Source: Brachypodium distachyon (Eukaryota > Streptophyta > Magnoliopsida > Poales > Poaceae). Taken from it: a DNA stretch of 64,000 nt. This document shows, one piece after another, positions 46,000 to 57,257 of this stretch (positions are counted from its first letter, which is position 1; every line of letters starts with the position of its first letter). The notes beneath the pieces are model-generated. The model searched no databases. It saw only the letters and a list, made by a program, of their open reading frames with translations, and was not told where the DNA came from. The stretch covers positions 17,404,624-17,468,623 of the forward strand of contig NC_016134.3 of the NCBI RefSeq assembly GCF_000005505.3, given 5' to 3'. A program made the translations under genes and the position numbers.

Positions 46000-47939
46000 C
46001 AGAAAGATGGGTGTCGGCGTTTTGATGCTTCGATCGGCAGCTGGGCCCTTTTTGCTTTTGCGGAACAATTAACCAGTCATTGATTAATTAATGCATCATG
46101 CAGATGTATGCCTGTGATTTGTGTTTGGTTCTCTAAGTAGCCGAAAGCAAGAGGGCTCATTTATTATCTCTAGTACGTGCTCGCGTTAGGTGCGCGCGGT
46201 TGCATGCATGCATGCACCGGCATGTTCATGTATTACTCGATCTCCCTTCCTCAATGCAGAGATCGATCGTTGACCTGCATTGACTTATCTGATCTGTAAT
46301 AAGGTCGCTAACAGAAACAGAAAGAACACCGGTCCATGGTTAGTAGTAGTAATTCCCCAAGTGTATGTGCGTGCAGATGGGGGTGGTCGGGGAGAAGCTG
46401 AGCGCCGACTTCGTGATCTCCACGGGCGACAACTTCTACAACGACGGCCTCGCCGGCGACAACGACACGGCCTTCTTCAGGGCCTCCTTCAGCGACATCT
46501 ACACCGCCGACAGCCTCCAGAAGCCTTGGTACATCGGTAATTAATTAATTGATGCCACTCGCCGTACGTACAGGCACTGTCTGTAAAAACCTCCAGATGT
46601 GTCTTGGTCTGAACTCTGAAGACCAGCTATTGTAATTTTATTTGACCTAAAAAAGAATCTGTTTCCTCCGATTCATATTACTTGTCTTAATTTTTTTTAA
46701 ATATGAATGCATGTATGTTTAAAAAACATCTAAATACATGTAATATAATATGGGTCGGCGGGAGTCATGTAATTTTATTCATGGCTATGCGTGCAGTCCT
46801 TGGCAACCATGACTACACCGGAGACGCGCTCGCGCAGCAGAGCCCCGCCATCCGGGACGTCGACACCCGGTGGACCTCCGTCAACAAGTCATTCATCGTC
46901 GAATCAGGTATTTAACTACTCTCTTTCAAAAAAAGGTACAGTATTTAACTACCAGCCGAATTTACCGATAACCAACGCCGTTTTGCGCAAATATGACCAA
47001 AGTTTGTCCTGCCAAGCGAGAGTATTTCACGCTTGCTTTCATTTGACTGACACCGGCCTGCTGCTCTGTTTCTGGCTGAACAACTCAACCAAAAAAAAAA
47101 GGCATCGTGGACTTCTTCCTGGTGGACACGTCGCCGTTCGTGCTCAAGTACTGGAACGAGAGCAAGTTCGACTGGAGGAACGTGGCGCCTCGTGACACCT
47201 ACATCTCAAATCTCCTCAAGGTAGTACACAAAGTCGCAAATATTTTGCGAGGGGGCTAATGTGATTTTAGATAATCGATCAGATGATTCACACTAATGTG
47301 TATAAATAAAATGTGTTAATTAAATCTGCCGGCCTGCAGGATCTGGAGGAGGCCCTGACGGCGTCCAATGCGACGTGGAAGGTGGTCGTGGGCCACCACC
47401 CCATCAGCAGCGGCTGCGAGCACGGCAACACCACCGAGCTCCGGGAATACCTCCTCCCAGTCCTCAAGGTGGCTATATTTGGCGTTGGCATTATCAATTT
47501 TGGGCTTTACCCAACTTACATTTTTCTGTTTTCCAGACACATGGGGTTGACATGTACCTGAACGGCCACGACCACTGCCTGCAGCGGACCAGCAGCACCG
47601 ACAGGTGATCGGTCCAAATTAAAGCTTCATCGACAGAATTATTCTTCCTCCAGCCCTTGGATTTAACCAAACACCAACAGATGAATCCAAATTAATTTGT
47701 GTGCATGTATGCAATGCAGTCCGGTGGAGTTCGTGACGAGCGGCGGCGGGTCGAAGGCGTGGGCGGGCAAGTTCAAGCCGACCTCCGACAAGATGGAGTT
47801 CCTGTACGACGGGCAAGGGTTCCTCTCCATGCAGCTCACCGCCGCGGAGGCCCGCTTCGCCTTTTACGACGTCTCCGGCGAGGTCCTGCACGCCTGGGAG
47901 CTCACCAAGTCGCCTACCGGCGCGAGGATCGTGAGCTGA
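45003..47939 (+). CDS. Low-molecular-weight purple acid phosphatase
   Basis: This is a secreted binuclear metallophosphatase that hydrolyses phosphate monoesters at acid pH. Seven exons: 45003-45191, 46377-46536, 46797-46907, 47102-47220, 47340-47468, 47537-47604 and 47720-47939, giving 331 residues, normal for the PAP3/8/17-type subgroup. Residues 1-26 look like a signal peptide. The metal ligands are all visible: GDWG (D48), GDNFY (D81, Y84), GNHDY (N120, H121), VGHHP (H212) and GHDHC (H247, H249). Several N-glycosylation sequons are present (NQT, NDT, NKS, NES, NAT, NTT). The acceptor of exon 4 is AAAAAG preceded by an A-run, not pyrimidines. A decayed tandem copy follows at 48,460. It looks functional, with the acceptor as the main doubt. 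Confidence 0.93.
45953..45998. repeat. (AT)n microsatellite in phosphatase intron 1
   Basis: About 23 AT units in the first intron of the phosphatase gene at 45,003. Likely length-polymorphic. Confidence 0.95.
46662..46765. mobile_element. Stowaway-type MITE in phosphatase intron 2
   Basis: The left end CTCCGATTCATATTACTTG pairs with the right end TATAATATGGGTCGGCGGGAG. Degenerate. It ends about 30 bp before exon 3. Confidence 0.7.
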
Positions 47940-48419
47940 TCAACGTAGTAACTGAAGCGGCATTGTTCAATTAATCCGTGCGAATCGGACGCAAATGCTT
48001 CGATCGATCTCTACATGCTATAGTGTCTTGTCTTGCGCCTGTTTGTGCGCGCGCGCTCGGACCGTGTACCATTGTGACAAAATGTCAGTAATGTTCATTG
48101 ATTGATTGACTGTACTCGTCTGTTGAATAAGTTAACAAAGACTGTTGGCTCATTTTGCTGCAATGTGTATGTTCAAGACCCGGAACAAGACCCCCAGGAA
48201 GCTCTGCTCCACTCCCTAGCTAGGCCACTTTGCTGCAGGAGTATACAAATTGCCAGCAAATTCAAATGCCTCCTGGGCGCACCTACAGCCTCACATTGGT
48301 CACGCCTACTAGCTTTCCCTCCCACCCACGGACCCACCCATTACATATTGCCCAGCTCGAATATGGTTGGTGGCACGCGCCATTCTTTCTTTTCTTTCTC
48401 TTCCTACAAGCCGCAAGGC
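47940..48419. other. Spacer between the phosphatase copies
   Basis: Contains the 3' UTR of the first gene and the promoter of the second copy. No further gene seen. Confidence 0.6.
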
Positions 48420-48427
48420 TATAAATA
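48420..48427 (+). promoter_or_regulatory. TATA box of the second phosphatase copy
   Basis: TATAAATA lies only 40 bp before the ATG at 48460, so the expected leader is about 10 nt. The longer spacing in the first copy suggests that leader sequence has been lost here. Confidence 0.7.
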
Positions 48428-48672
48428 CAAGCGCAGTTGCGCGCTTGCGCACACTCCACATGTCAACAGTACGTGCCTGCAGTTCCGCCGTGGCTCCAGT
48501 TGCGCTCATCGTCGTCACTATCGCTGCCTTCGCGGGGGCTGCCTTGCCGGCGGCGGCTGAGCTGCCGCGAGTGGAGCACTCGCCCAGTGCTGACGGGTCG
48601 CTGACCATCCTCGCCGTGGGCGACTGGGGCAGGCGCGGGGAGTTCAACCAGTCCCGGGTCACCGCTCAGGTA

Positions 48673-48843
48673 CTTCCTCCGTTCCAAAATACTATGCATA
48701 TAGATTTTTTTATTTGTTTTATAATACATCTCATTTTTTTCTTGATACTCGCACCGGTTAATATGAATGGTTGGGAGTAGAAACAAGAACTACTATGATC
48801 CAAATGCACAAATCAATATGAGATATATCTTAAAACGGAGGGA
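48673..48843. mobile_element. Stowaway-type MITE at the exon 1 donor
   Basis: CTTCCTCCGTTCCAAAATA begins right after the GTA of the intron 1 donor of the second phosphatase. The right end is TTAAAACGGAGGGA. The insertion used the TA inside the splice site. Confidence 0.8.
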
Positions 48844-49451
48844 TTCATAATTCTTGTTGAAATCTTACATGTATGGAGACACCTTTTAGAAATAGATACA
48901 TCTATTTTTGGACAATTTTAAGACAAAGATTATGTAACGAGGATTAGTATGTAAGAAGTGACACAACTCACGTTGTCAGTTAATTTGTTCCGACAACAAA
49001 GTGACACCTCACCAGTAATCCATCGGCTAGTTAAATGTGTGATTAACTGATGCCAAAAATCGATGCAAGCTGCTCTAATGTTGATAAGTCACAAGTGTTA
49101 ACACGGCGACAAAGTTGATCTTTTTTACGTCATACGCGCTGTCTTGAATCGATGTGATCTCTGCCGTGGTTGGAATCTTATCCTTGGGTAGCACACTGTT
49201 GAACGTCTTTTGGCAGTGCTTTACTTAAAGATGCTGTCATGGCACGACGTGAGCTTGTGGCCCATTTAAAAAAGTTTTTGGACTTTTTTTTTGCACGAGG
49301 TTTTGATGCTTTGCATGGGTAGCATAATTATTCATGACAGATCGACAGTAGTAAACACGTGTTTCTTATTACAAAGATTCAAAAATGTAAATTATTCTAT
49401 CCATTAGGATAGGAGTGCTTGCTTACTAATCTGCTATGCCAGACTACCATA

Positions 49452-49566
49452 CTATTTCCTTTGATTCTAAATTCTTGATTCAAATTTGTTCAAGTATGAA
49501 TGTATCTATTTTAAAAAGTGTCTGGATACATGTAATATTTCGACAATAATTTAGGATCGGAGGGAA
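49452..49566. mobile_element. Stowaway-type MITE in intron 1
   Basis: The left end CTATTTCCTTTGATTCTAAA pairs with the right end TTTAGGATCGGAGGGAA. Same intron as the MITE at 48,673. Confidence 0.8.
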
Positions 49567-51052
49567 TAACATATATCAGGAAGAATATGATCTCAAAATG
49601 TTTTTTTTCTGGCAAAGAAAATCCAGTGAACTGAAGTTAATTTGCTGTACTTGATAGTTCAAACAACCAAAATTTCCTTACCCTTGAGAAGAGGCGTATC
49701 AGGTGAAACTTCTATTTAGTGGAAATATAAAAACTGTCAGTTTCTAACCATTGGACCACTAACCATGGGCGGGGGGCTGGGGGGTCCACCTTAAAGTTCT
49801 AAAACTAATCCGTTTATTTGAAGATCTAATGGTTAACACGAATGTTTTTAAGTAACTTTTAGAAGTGGTAAGTACCCCAAGCATGCAAAGCCCCCACTAC
49901 TCGGCCCGAATAAAATGTATTCTGATGTGTGAATGATTTGGCAACGTGCGTGCATGTATGCGTCTGTCGATGAGGTTGGCAGCCGAGAAGATGGGCGTCG
50001 ACTTCGTCATCTCCACTGGCGACAACTTCTATGACGATGGCCTCACGGGCGTCGACGACAAGGCCTTCGAGGAGTCCTTCACTGGCATCTACACGGCTAA
50101 AAGCCTCCAGAAGCCTTGGTACACCGGTAATGCAGTTCTGCCAGTAGATTAGTTTTAGAACTTTAGATGGTACATAATGCATATCCAAGCCTTCCTTACA
50201 ATTAATTGTGTCGATGTTTATTAACAGTGTACATCCTATATAGCATTAGTCATAGACTCGTAGTACCAAAATGTCTTGCTCAATATTCCAGATGTGGCAA
50301 ATTTTGTAGTTCTTGGCAATCATGACTACAGAGGAGACGCGCTTGCTCAGATCAGCCCTGTCCTTCGTAGAGTCGACAGCCGGTGGATCTGCATGAAGTC
50401 ATTCGTCGTCGACGCAGGTGCCATGAGTGTTCCTATCCCTGTCTTGTTTGAAGTTCACACATTATAAGTAAAAACAAGCGGGGAAATATTAATTTTCTTG
50501 CATTTTTTTTCCTTCCAATTCTCTCTACAACAAAACTGAAGAAATTGCTGATTTCTTCTTCGTTGACACAACACCATTCGTCCTCAAGTATTGGACCAAT
50601 CCTAAGAACAGCACGTACGACTGGAGAGGTGTTGCTCCTCGCGAGACCTACATCACAAACCTCCTCAAGGTATTGATTCTAAATTCGGTAATGTTTCGGA
50701 AATTTCCAATATTTCTGAGGGTTTTTTATATGGCTGAATTACTGAAAGTACCACTTTAATTTGACTGAAAGCAAAGCAATGTTTGAAGAAATTTTCATGA
50801 ATTTGAACCATATTTGAACTTGGCATGAACACATGTGTCACTAATTTTTTTTTATCGAGATGAAAATACCTAATGAACTGGCTGAAAATTTCAAATCTTG
50901 GTGAAAAATGAGAATCATTCCAAGTACAACTAGTATGTTATTTCCATGTGTTAGCATGTCATAGCCAATGGCCATTTGTTCTGAATTTCACACGCAGGAA
51001 GTGGAGTCGCAGCAGTCGAGGGCGCAGTGGAAGATCGTCGTCGGGCACCACC

Positions 51053-51486
51053 CATAGTTTTAAATAGCAGATTATGCTTCTTAGCGGCGGCATTTTCCAG
51101 CTGCTAAGAAAGCTATAGCGGCGCTAAGCCATTTAGCGTTTTTCTCAGAAATAAGAAATTTTTCATGAAAATTAGGCATCATGTATTCATATCATCTAAA
51201 AAATATGACCAGAAATTGAATGACACAAACTTTTATTGAATAACCATGATGATTGTAGCAATAAAAGGATTGCATAAGTGCATATTACATAACTAGGTGC
51301 AACTTTCAAATTCAAATCAAGAAATTTTGGGGCTTAGCGGGAGAAATAGCGCTATTTTCTGGCCCAATTTAGCGTTTTAGCGCATTTTAGCGAGCTATTA
51401 GCGACATTTTCTATTTAGCGCTAAAAGTGCATAGTTTTAACGAGAGTGGTCCAAATCTGCTAGACAGCTCGCTATTTAAAAACATG
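51053..51486. mobile_element. hAT non-autonomous element in phosphatase exon 5
   Basis: The ends CATAGTTTTAAATAGC and, in reverse complement, CATGTTTTTAAATAGC are TIRs starting with CA as in hAT elements. The flanks are an exact 8-bp duplication, GCACCACC, at 51045-51052 and 51487-51494. The interior is made of TTAGCG and AGCGCTA repeats. No transposase. Confidence 0.93.
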
Positions 51487-52109
51487 GCACCACCCCATCC
51501 GGACTCCCGGCAAGCACGGCGACACCGAAGAACTCGTGCAGCTGCTCGTGCCCATGCTCAAAGGATACCACATGCGCTACATATTCCCGTTGATTACTCA
51601 CCAATACTAGCCAGCGATCTGAACTTCGTTTGTTTGAAACCTTAGCGCAACGCATCGGTAACAAATTGAAATGTGCAGGCGCATGGCGTGGACCTCTACC
51701 TCAACGGCCACGACCACTGCCTGGAGCACATCAGCAGCACTGACAGGTCAGCTCAGCTCAGATCATGCTTCAGCATAAAAAAGAACTTCTCGCTTTCTTT
51801 TCCTTTGTCTGAATGTCTGATCATGGATAGTTATCTCCTTTTTTTCTCCTGTTTGTTTTGCGTGGCAGTCCGCTGCAGTACCTGACGAGCGGCGGCGGGT
51901 CCAAGTCGTGGGGCGGCGTCTACGCGCCGGGCGGCGACAAGGTGGAGTTCTTCCACGACGGGCAGGGGTTCATGTCGCTGCGGCTGACCGGCACCGAGGC
52001 GAGCCTCGCGTTCCACGGCGTCGCCGGCGACGTCCTGCATATATAGCTGGGGACACACCAAGCCCGCGCACCACTACTGATGAATTAACTGGTTATTAAG
52101 CCATTTGAT

Positions 52110-52480
52110 TGTTCTTAATTCTATTGTTTGTGAGATGTGACGCCGCCCAAACGAGAGATTGCATTGCATCCGATGGTTTTCGCTACAATAAGCACAGACC
52201 TTGTTCCAAAGATTGTGCGGTGAGATCCCAACTTATTGTCTTGCTCGAGGATCCTTCGGATTTTATTTACGGTTTTTACATGTTAACAATGTTTTTCTGG
52301 CTCCGACGTGGTTCGGAGGTCCAGAGACAGCATCGAACTTCGTTCACGGCGCGTCATCGGCAAGTGCAGAAAGAAGACAACGACGTTTACTCAAAAAAAT
52401 TACGTGTAATTTTCTCTTACTTTGAAGATGGTTTTGTTAGGGTTGGTTGATTTAGTATATGACTTTAAAAAAAAATGCGT
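52110..52480 (+). mobile_element. Retroelement 3'-tail remnant
   Basis: It shares the ordered blocks CACGGCGCG, AAGATGGTTTTGT and GTATATGAC, and an A-run at the end (52,467-52,475), with the tail at 1440-2060. It begins within 70 bp of the second phosphatase stop codon. Confidence 0.5.
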
Positions 52481-52963
52481 ACTCTCTAATCAAAACTTAA
52501 CAAGAAAAACGAGCATGTTTTTTTAGGGCAACCGCAGCAACCATCTGAAGTTTACAAATGGGCCGGCCCACACAAGGGGAGGCTGCGAGCTCTCGCAGGT
52601 TTGCGGGCAGCAGTAGCAATTTGTATAGACCGGGATGGGCCGATATCCGAAACAGGCGCCCGGTGAAAATTTTTGCCCGTCGGAACCGTCGTAGGAATGC
52701 CGGAGCGCTTGCAGCCTGTTTGTCCTTTCTCCACTTCCCTTCCTCCCCCGAGCCACTGGAACCGAACTTGCCGCTGCTCCACTCACGCAGGCATTTACCA
52801 TTTACCCACACATCTCCTCTCTCTCTCTCGTCCTGCGCAGGACTGCCAGCGAGCAGAAGTGCAAAACAGGGGAGGAGAGGATCAATTCATCATCCCCTCT
52901 ACGTGATCCATCCCGGTGACCCGGTGTCTTCTTCACTCTTCAGTGCCCCGACAGAGCTGGTTG

Positions 52964-54848
52964 ATGCAAGAGTCGTTCATGGCGGTGAGTCATCACATAA
53001 CAGCATCTTCCCTCCTCCGGTTGACCATTATTTTTTTCTCTCAGGTCTTGTTAGATCATGATCTTTGTTTTGGTTGAATCACACGCATTTCTGGAGATCT
53101 CTCTGTCTCTCTAAAAAAAACACGCATTTCTGGACCGTTCCCCATCAACTTCTGCATTTTAGTGATCTCTTATTCTCTGATTTCAAAAGTGATCGGATTC
53201 AAATGTGCAAAAGTTTTAGAAACATAAATAGGAAGAGTATGAACGTAGAACAACGACTAGTCCAAGAAATAAATCTTGCCATTGATCGGATTTAATTAAG
53301 TTGATCGAGCCCTGACCATGTCGATCTGATCTCCCACTGCAGGTCCGGCTGGCCCCGGGCTGTCTCAGGGTAGAAGTGGCTCCTCGTCCTGATCAATTCA
53401 GCTCCTCCTCCTCCCCACAACCATCACCACAACTCAGAACCTCCCCCAGCTGGACCATCGATGTCCCAAATGTGAGTCGGAACAGACCCATCCCCTGCAT
53501 CAAACACTCCCACAACACCGGAGTATCATCATGCTTATACATATGACATGTTCAGAAACACCGATATCCAATTACAGTGCCTCGTCGCTAGCGATTGCAC
53601 CGATGAACCATATTTACATATCATCGCGAATGACACTATCAAACTGTTGACAATGTAGCAGCAATAATCATTAACACCACGTTTTGCGTGGCATGCTTAA
53701 CTGTCATCGGTAGTGGATTGATCATGCTTGTATCAGGCAAGAACAATCAAGGTGACCAACATCTCGGGCTCCGCGACCGCTGACAACATCAAGGAGTTCT
53801 TCTCCTTCTCCGGCGACATTGAGTATGTCGAGATGCGGAGGTCTCTACCCATACTTTCTCATCTTCTCGTCAGTCGTCAGCAATGCTTTGTACAACTAAT
53901 TCCCTCATCACTAGATGTTCTCATGGTATTTTTTTCTGTGCATGCTCATAGCAGGGAATCAGAGACATCACAGGTTGCCTATGTGACCTTCGAGGAGTTC
54001 CATGGAGCTGACACTGCCCTGCTCCTCTCTGTAATGACATATCCACATATGTATCTCAAGTTTTTTCCCTTCTAATTTCTTACTGTTTTGAATCTTGAAA
54101 ACTAAAAATACTGTGGTGGATTTACTTGTTCAGGGAGCAAGCATATCTGATGCCTCTGTAAATATCACACCAGTGGAAGACTATGACCTGCCTCCAGAGG
54201 CATACACCCATGCAGAGGTGAGAGCTCATGTTCTTCACTCGCAATTAATAACTAAACATGCATAAACATGTATAAATATGTGATTTTCTCGGTTACATTT
54301 GCTAATTCTTGTGAACTAAGAGGTTTATGCTTGCAAAAAAAAACATACAGGAGCTGGGGTCACCGAGGACGCCGACGGAGGCGGCGGTGAAGAAGGCGGA
54401 AGAGGTGGTGAGCACGATGCTGGCCAGGGGCTTCGTGCTGAGCAAGGACGCCCTGAAGCGCGCCCGGTCCTTCGACGACCGGCACCAGCTGCTGTCCTCG
54501 GCCAGCGCGCGCGTGGCGAGGCTGGACCGCCGCTTCGGCCTCAGCGACAAGTTCACCCTTGCCGTGCGCGGCGTGGACGAGCGGCTCCAGGTGTCGGAGC
54601 GCGCCCGGGGCGCGATCACCACGGCCGAGACGATCGTGGCGTCCAGCCCCTACGCGTCGCGCGGCGCCGCGTGGGTGTCCGCGGCCGTCGGCGCCGTCGC
54701 CAGGGCCGCGGCCGACGTCGGCGCCATGACCATGGATAAGGTGGAGTCCATGAATGACGACGGCGTGGACTCGGCGACGCCGCCGGCTGCGGCGCAAGTG
54801 CACGCGGTGCAGGTTGACGACGTGGCTCGCGCCGGCGCTTGCTCATGA
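52964..54848 (+). CDS. RRM protein similar to BPA1 (binding partner of ACD11)
   Basis: Six exons: 52964-52984, 53343-53471, 53737-53840, 53955-54030, 54134-54217 and 54351-54848, all with GT/AG borders and matching phase, giving 303 residues. The first ATG lies just before a 7-codon exon. Residues ~51-130 are an RRM: IKVTNISGSATADNIKEFF (RNP2), then SQVAYVTF (degenerate RNP1). The C-terminal half is Ala/Arg-rich with an amphipathic look (KKAEEVVSTMLARGFVLSKDALKRARSFDD), as in plant BPA1-like proteins, which bind the sphingolipid-transfer protein ACD11 and affect cell death and stress responses. The leader is CT-rich with no TATA box. It appears intact. Confidence 0.9.
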
Positions 54849-55139
54849 GTAAAAGACGGGCCCAGATCAAAGGAATAAGACTGAAAATCGATGTGGCTTA
54901 ACTAGAATCTAGTGCTATGCTAGTTACAGTAGCTATTAGGAGAAATCATCTTCTCGAGGTACTACTAGTTTCCATCCTGTTCTTCGAGGTGTTTCTTGGC
55001 TTTCATGTGCGAGATGCAATAAGGTTTCTTGGAGTAAGAAGCTAGTAACGGAGCAGGACAATTTATCTATTTTCAGTTAAACTGATCGAGATCTATGGAG
55101 TTCCCCGATCGAGTTCTCACAGACGAGCCCCGCCATGTC
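54849..55139. other. 3' flank of the RRM gene
   Basis: Probable 3' UTR, then short intergenic sequence. No gene. Confidence 0.6.
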
Positions 55140-55882
55140 GTCGTGACGTGCGTCGAGGTCGGAGGAAGGAAACCAGGGGATTTGATCCAGAGCGCCCCCG
55201 TTTCTCAGGCTCCGCGCGCGTACCGTGGCTGAGGTGTGTTATGACCTCGGTCTCAGCTGCACCAACTGAACCTGCGGCTAAGGGCGTTACTGAAGCTATC
55301 AGTTCTGAAACAGAAGGAGAAACGAGTGGGCCGGGGAACCGAGGCCCAATCAAGATGAGCAAGAGGACCCAAGTTTCATCCAGGTGCTACGCCGGCCCAG
55401 AGTGGACTCGTCGCAGATCGAAGTGTTTACATGGATAGACGAGCTTTTGCTGGTGTGTCACGATCCTTTCGTTGGTTTGATCTTTTGTGATATTGGAGTC
55501 CTTATTAACGTTTCGGTGAAGTTCATATGGTTCGACAACCTGCACTTTTAGGAGATAATCCCCGGTCCAAGTACATTCAACGCTCGTGGCTTCTCATCTT
55601 TTTAGATGAGCGACTCAAGGGTTTTCTGAAACCTTCAAAGGTATGATCGTGCGGGTGTACGAGTGGTGATGTTACTGCTCTAGTCTAATCGCTATATTTT
55701 TGCTGAAGCCCGGACAACATTTCGTGTTGCAAAGATTGATATCATGGAGAATATGTTTTCGAGAGATTTCATTATAATTTTTAGCTGTAAGGATTACTTT
55801 ATAATTTCTTGTGTCCATGATCCAGATCACTTCACTTGTAATGGTTTTCGAAATTGAATAAAGTCACGACTGATTTAAAAAA
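55140..55882 (+). mobile_element. Retroelement 3' remnant with A-tail
   Basis: A short frame at 55,148-55,438 ends in a stop and is followed by a long T-rich untranslated stretch. AATAAAGTCACGAC and a 9-base A-run follow (55,877-55,885). The layout (ORF end, long 3' UTR, A-tail) suggests a non-LTR retroelement or processed sequence. Family unknown. Confidence 0.45.
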
Positions 55883-55883
55883 A

Positions 55884-57037
55884 AAGATAAGTACGTATTA
55901 CAACCTCGAACTATACACGAAGTTTAAACTACTCCCCTCAACTCCAATACCGGTTCGGCGGTTACAACACATCTCCGAACTATTAAAACCGTTTAGATTA
56001 CCACCCTCGCCCTGTTTGGACCTGGTTTTTACATACGTGGCAAAATTTGACCAAATCGACTGCCACCACGTCAGCACAAGGCCCACCCAGTTGAGCACTT
56101 TGAGCCGTCTCTCTCTCCAGTTCATCTTATCCCCTCCCTCCCGCATCTCTCATCTCCACGAGAAATTGGCCAGCAAGCCTCTGGTTGCCGCAGCTCCGAC
56201 TACAGCTCTCTCCTCCTGTACTGGACTACTGGCAGCTGAGGCTTGATTTCCTCTGCGATTTGGACCGACAAACCTGCTCTGCTTCCTCTTGTGTCTGAGA
56301 ACACGAGGAAGGAGAAGCAGAAAGGTTCAGCACGGAACTCCCGCCCGTGCGTGGTCAGACACGGCCACACGGGCCTGCGCGCGACGGCTGGAAGCCTGCA
56401 GGGCTGGAGGTATTTCGGGAATTTGGGGGAGAGGCATGGGTGCGCGGCGGAACGAGCTCCGGCACAGAGTACGCCCTGGCGTGCGATGGCGTGGCGGCGC
56501 GGGGAGGCATGGAGGTCATTGGCGTCTTTCGATTCATTTGCGGCGGCGGCGTCTCCTGATTCGGGGGAGGCGAGATGCGGAATGGGAGGTGGCAGAGGCG
56601 ACTTGGGAGGGCACAGAGGTTGACAACGGGACAGAAGGTCGGAGGAGGCCGCCGAGCTCGCCGGCGACTTGGCTGGGATTTCCGTGCAGGACAGAGACAC
56701 CGAGCTGGGACGCACTGAGGCAGAAGAGAGCTTGGGGCGGAAGTGAAGGAGACGGCGCACCGAGCTCGCCGGCGGTTGGGGTGGCTGCGGCCGTCATCGA
56801 GCAATGATGCCCTGTGGAGCGAGGTGAAACAGAAGTTAGGCATTTTTTTTTAGATGGGGACTATGTTTGCTGACCTGGCAGTCTAATACCAGTAAAAACC
56901 CGGTCAAAACCAGCCTGAGATGCGGGAGGTGGGTAATCTAAACGGGAATAAGAGTTTAGGGGGTATTTTAAATGGTTTTAGTGTTGAGGGGTAATCTGAA
57001 CCACCTCTAAAATTCAGGGGTAATATGGACTTGTCTC
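55884..57037. mobile_element. MULE-like element with long TIRs
   Basis: Left (about 55,884-56,040) and right (about 56,880-57,037) ends are inverted copies: AGATAAGTACGTATTA against AGACAAGTCCATATTA, then CCGTTTAGATTACC and CTGGTTTTxAC blocks in the same order. The 9-bp flanks (TTAAAAAAA and CACATAAAA) agree poorly, perhaps because the left flank is the A-tail of the neighbour. The interior (56,100-56,820) is GC-rich with long frames on both strands and no transposase. Confidence 0.7.
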
Positions 57038-57152
57038 CACATAAAAGGGGATATCGAGACTCAAGCTTCATTGATGGCATCCAAGTTATTGGCGGACGAA
57101 AAGACTCTCTCCTCACCTTAGTGTTGTTCCTCGTCTAAAAAAAAATTATGTA

Positions 57153-57217
57153 CTCAATTCATCCCAAAGTAAGTGACTTAAATTTGTATAAGGTTAATTA
57201 CTTTGGGACCGAGGGAG
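57153..57217. mobile_element. Short Stowaway-type MITE
   Basis: CTCAATTCATCCCAAAGTAA pairs with TTACTTTGGGACCGAGGGAG. TA flanks; only about 65 bp. Confidence 0.8.
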
Positions 57218-57257
57218 TATCTCTTACTCCCATCTGCCACATCATGCACTTTGATTT

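Larger units (their letters stand above)
48460..52046 (+). pseudogene. Purple acid phosphatase, tandem copy, disrupted
   Basis: Exons match the gene at 45,003: 48460-48669, 49970-50126 (expected start), 50310-50417, 50542-50669, about 51000-51555, 51679-51745 and 51869-52046. Ligand motifs GDWG, GDNFY, GNHDY and GHDHC are present. Exon 5 is interrupted inside VGHHP by a 434-bp hAT element. The exon 2 acceptor reads GTCG before ATG instead of CAG; the nearest in-frame AG lies 18 nt downstream. The donor after exon 5 reads AAAGGATA instead of AAGGT. The C terminus stops early after VLHI, where a TATA-rich indel shifts the frame from the expected WGHTK. A Stowaway MITE directly follows the exon 1 donor. 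Non-functional unless spliced unusually. Confidence 0.92.

Noticed and set aside
48102..48560. 152-codon + strand frame over the second phosphatase start
   Set aside because: It is out of frame with the phosphatase, which has a TATA box, signal peptide and GDWG motif.
56200..56807. Gene of 170-190 codons inside the fourth MULE
   Set aside because: Overlapping frames exist on both strands with no recognisable motif, start context or introns. At best it is a captured fragment.
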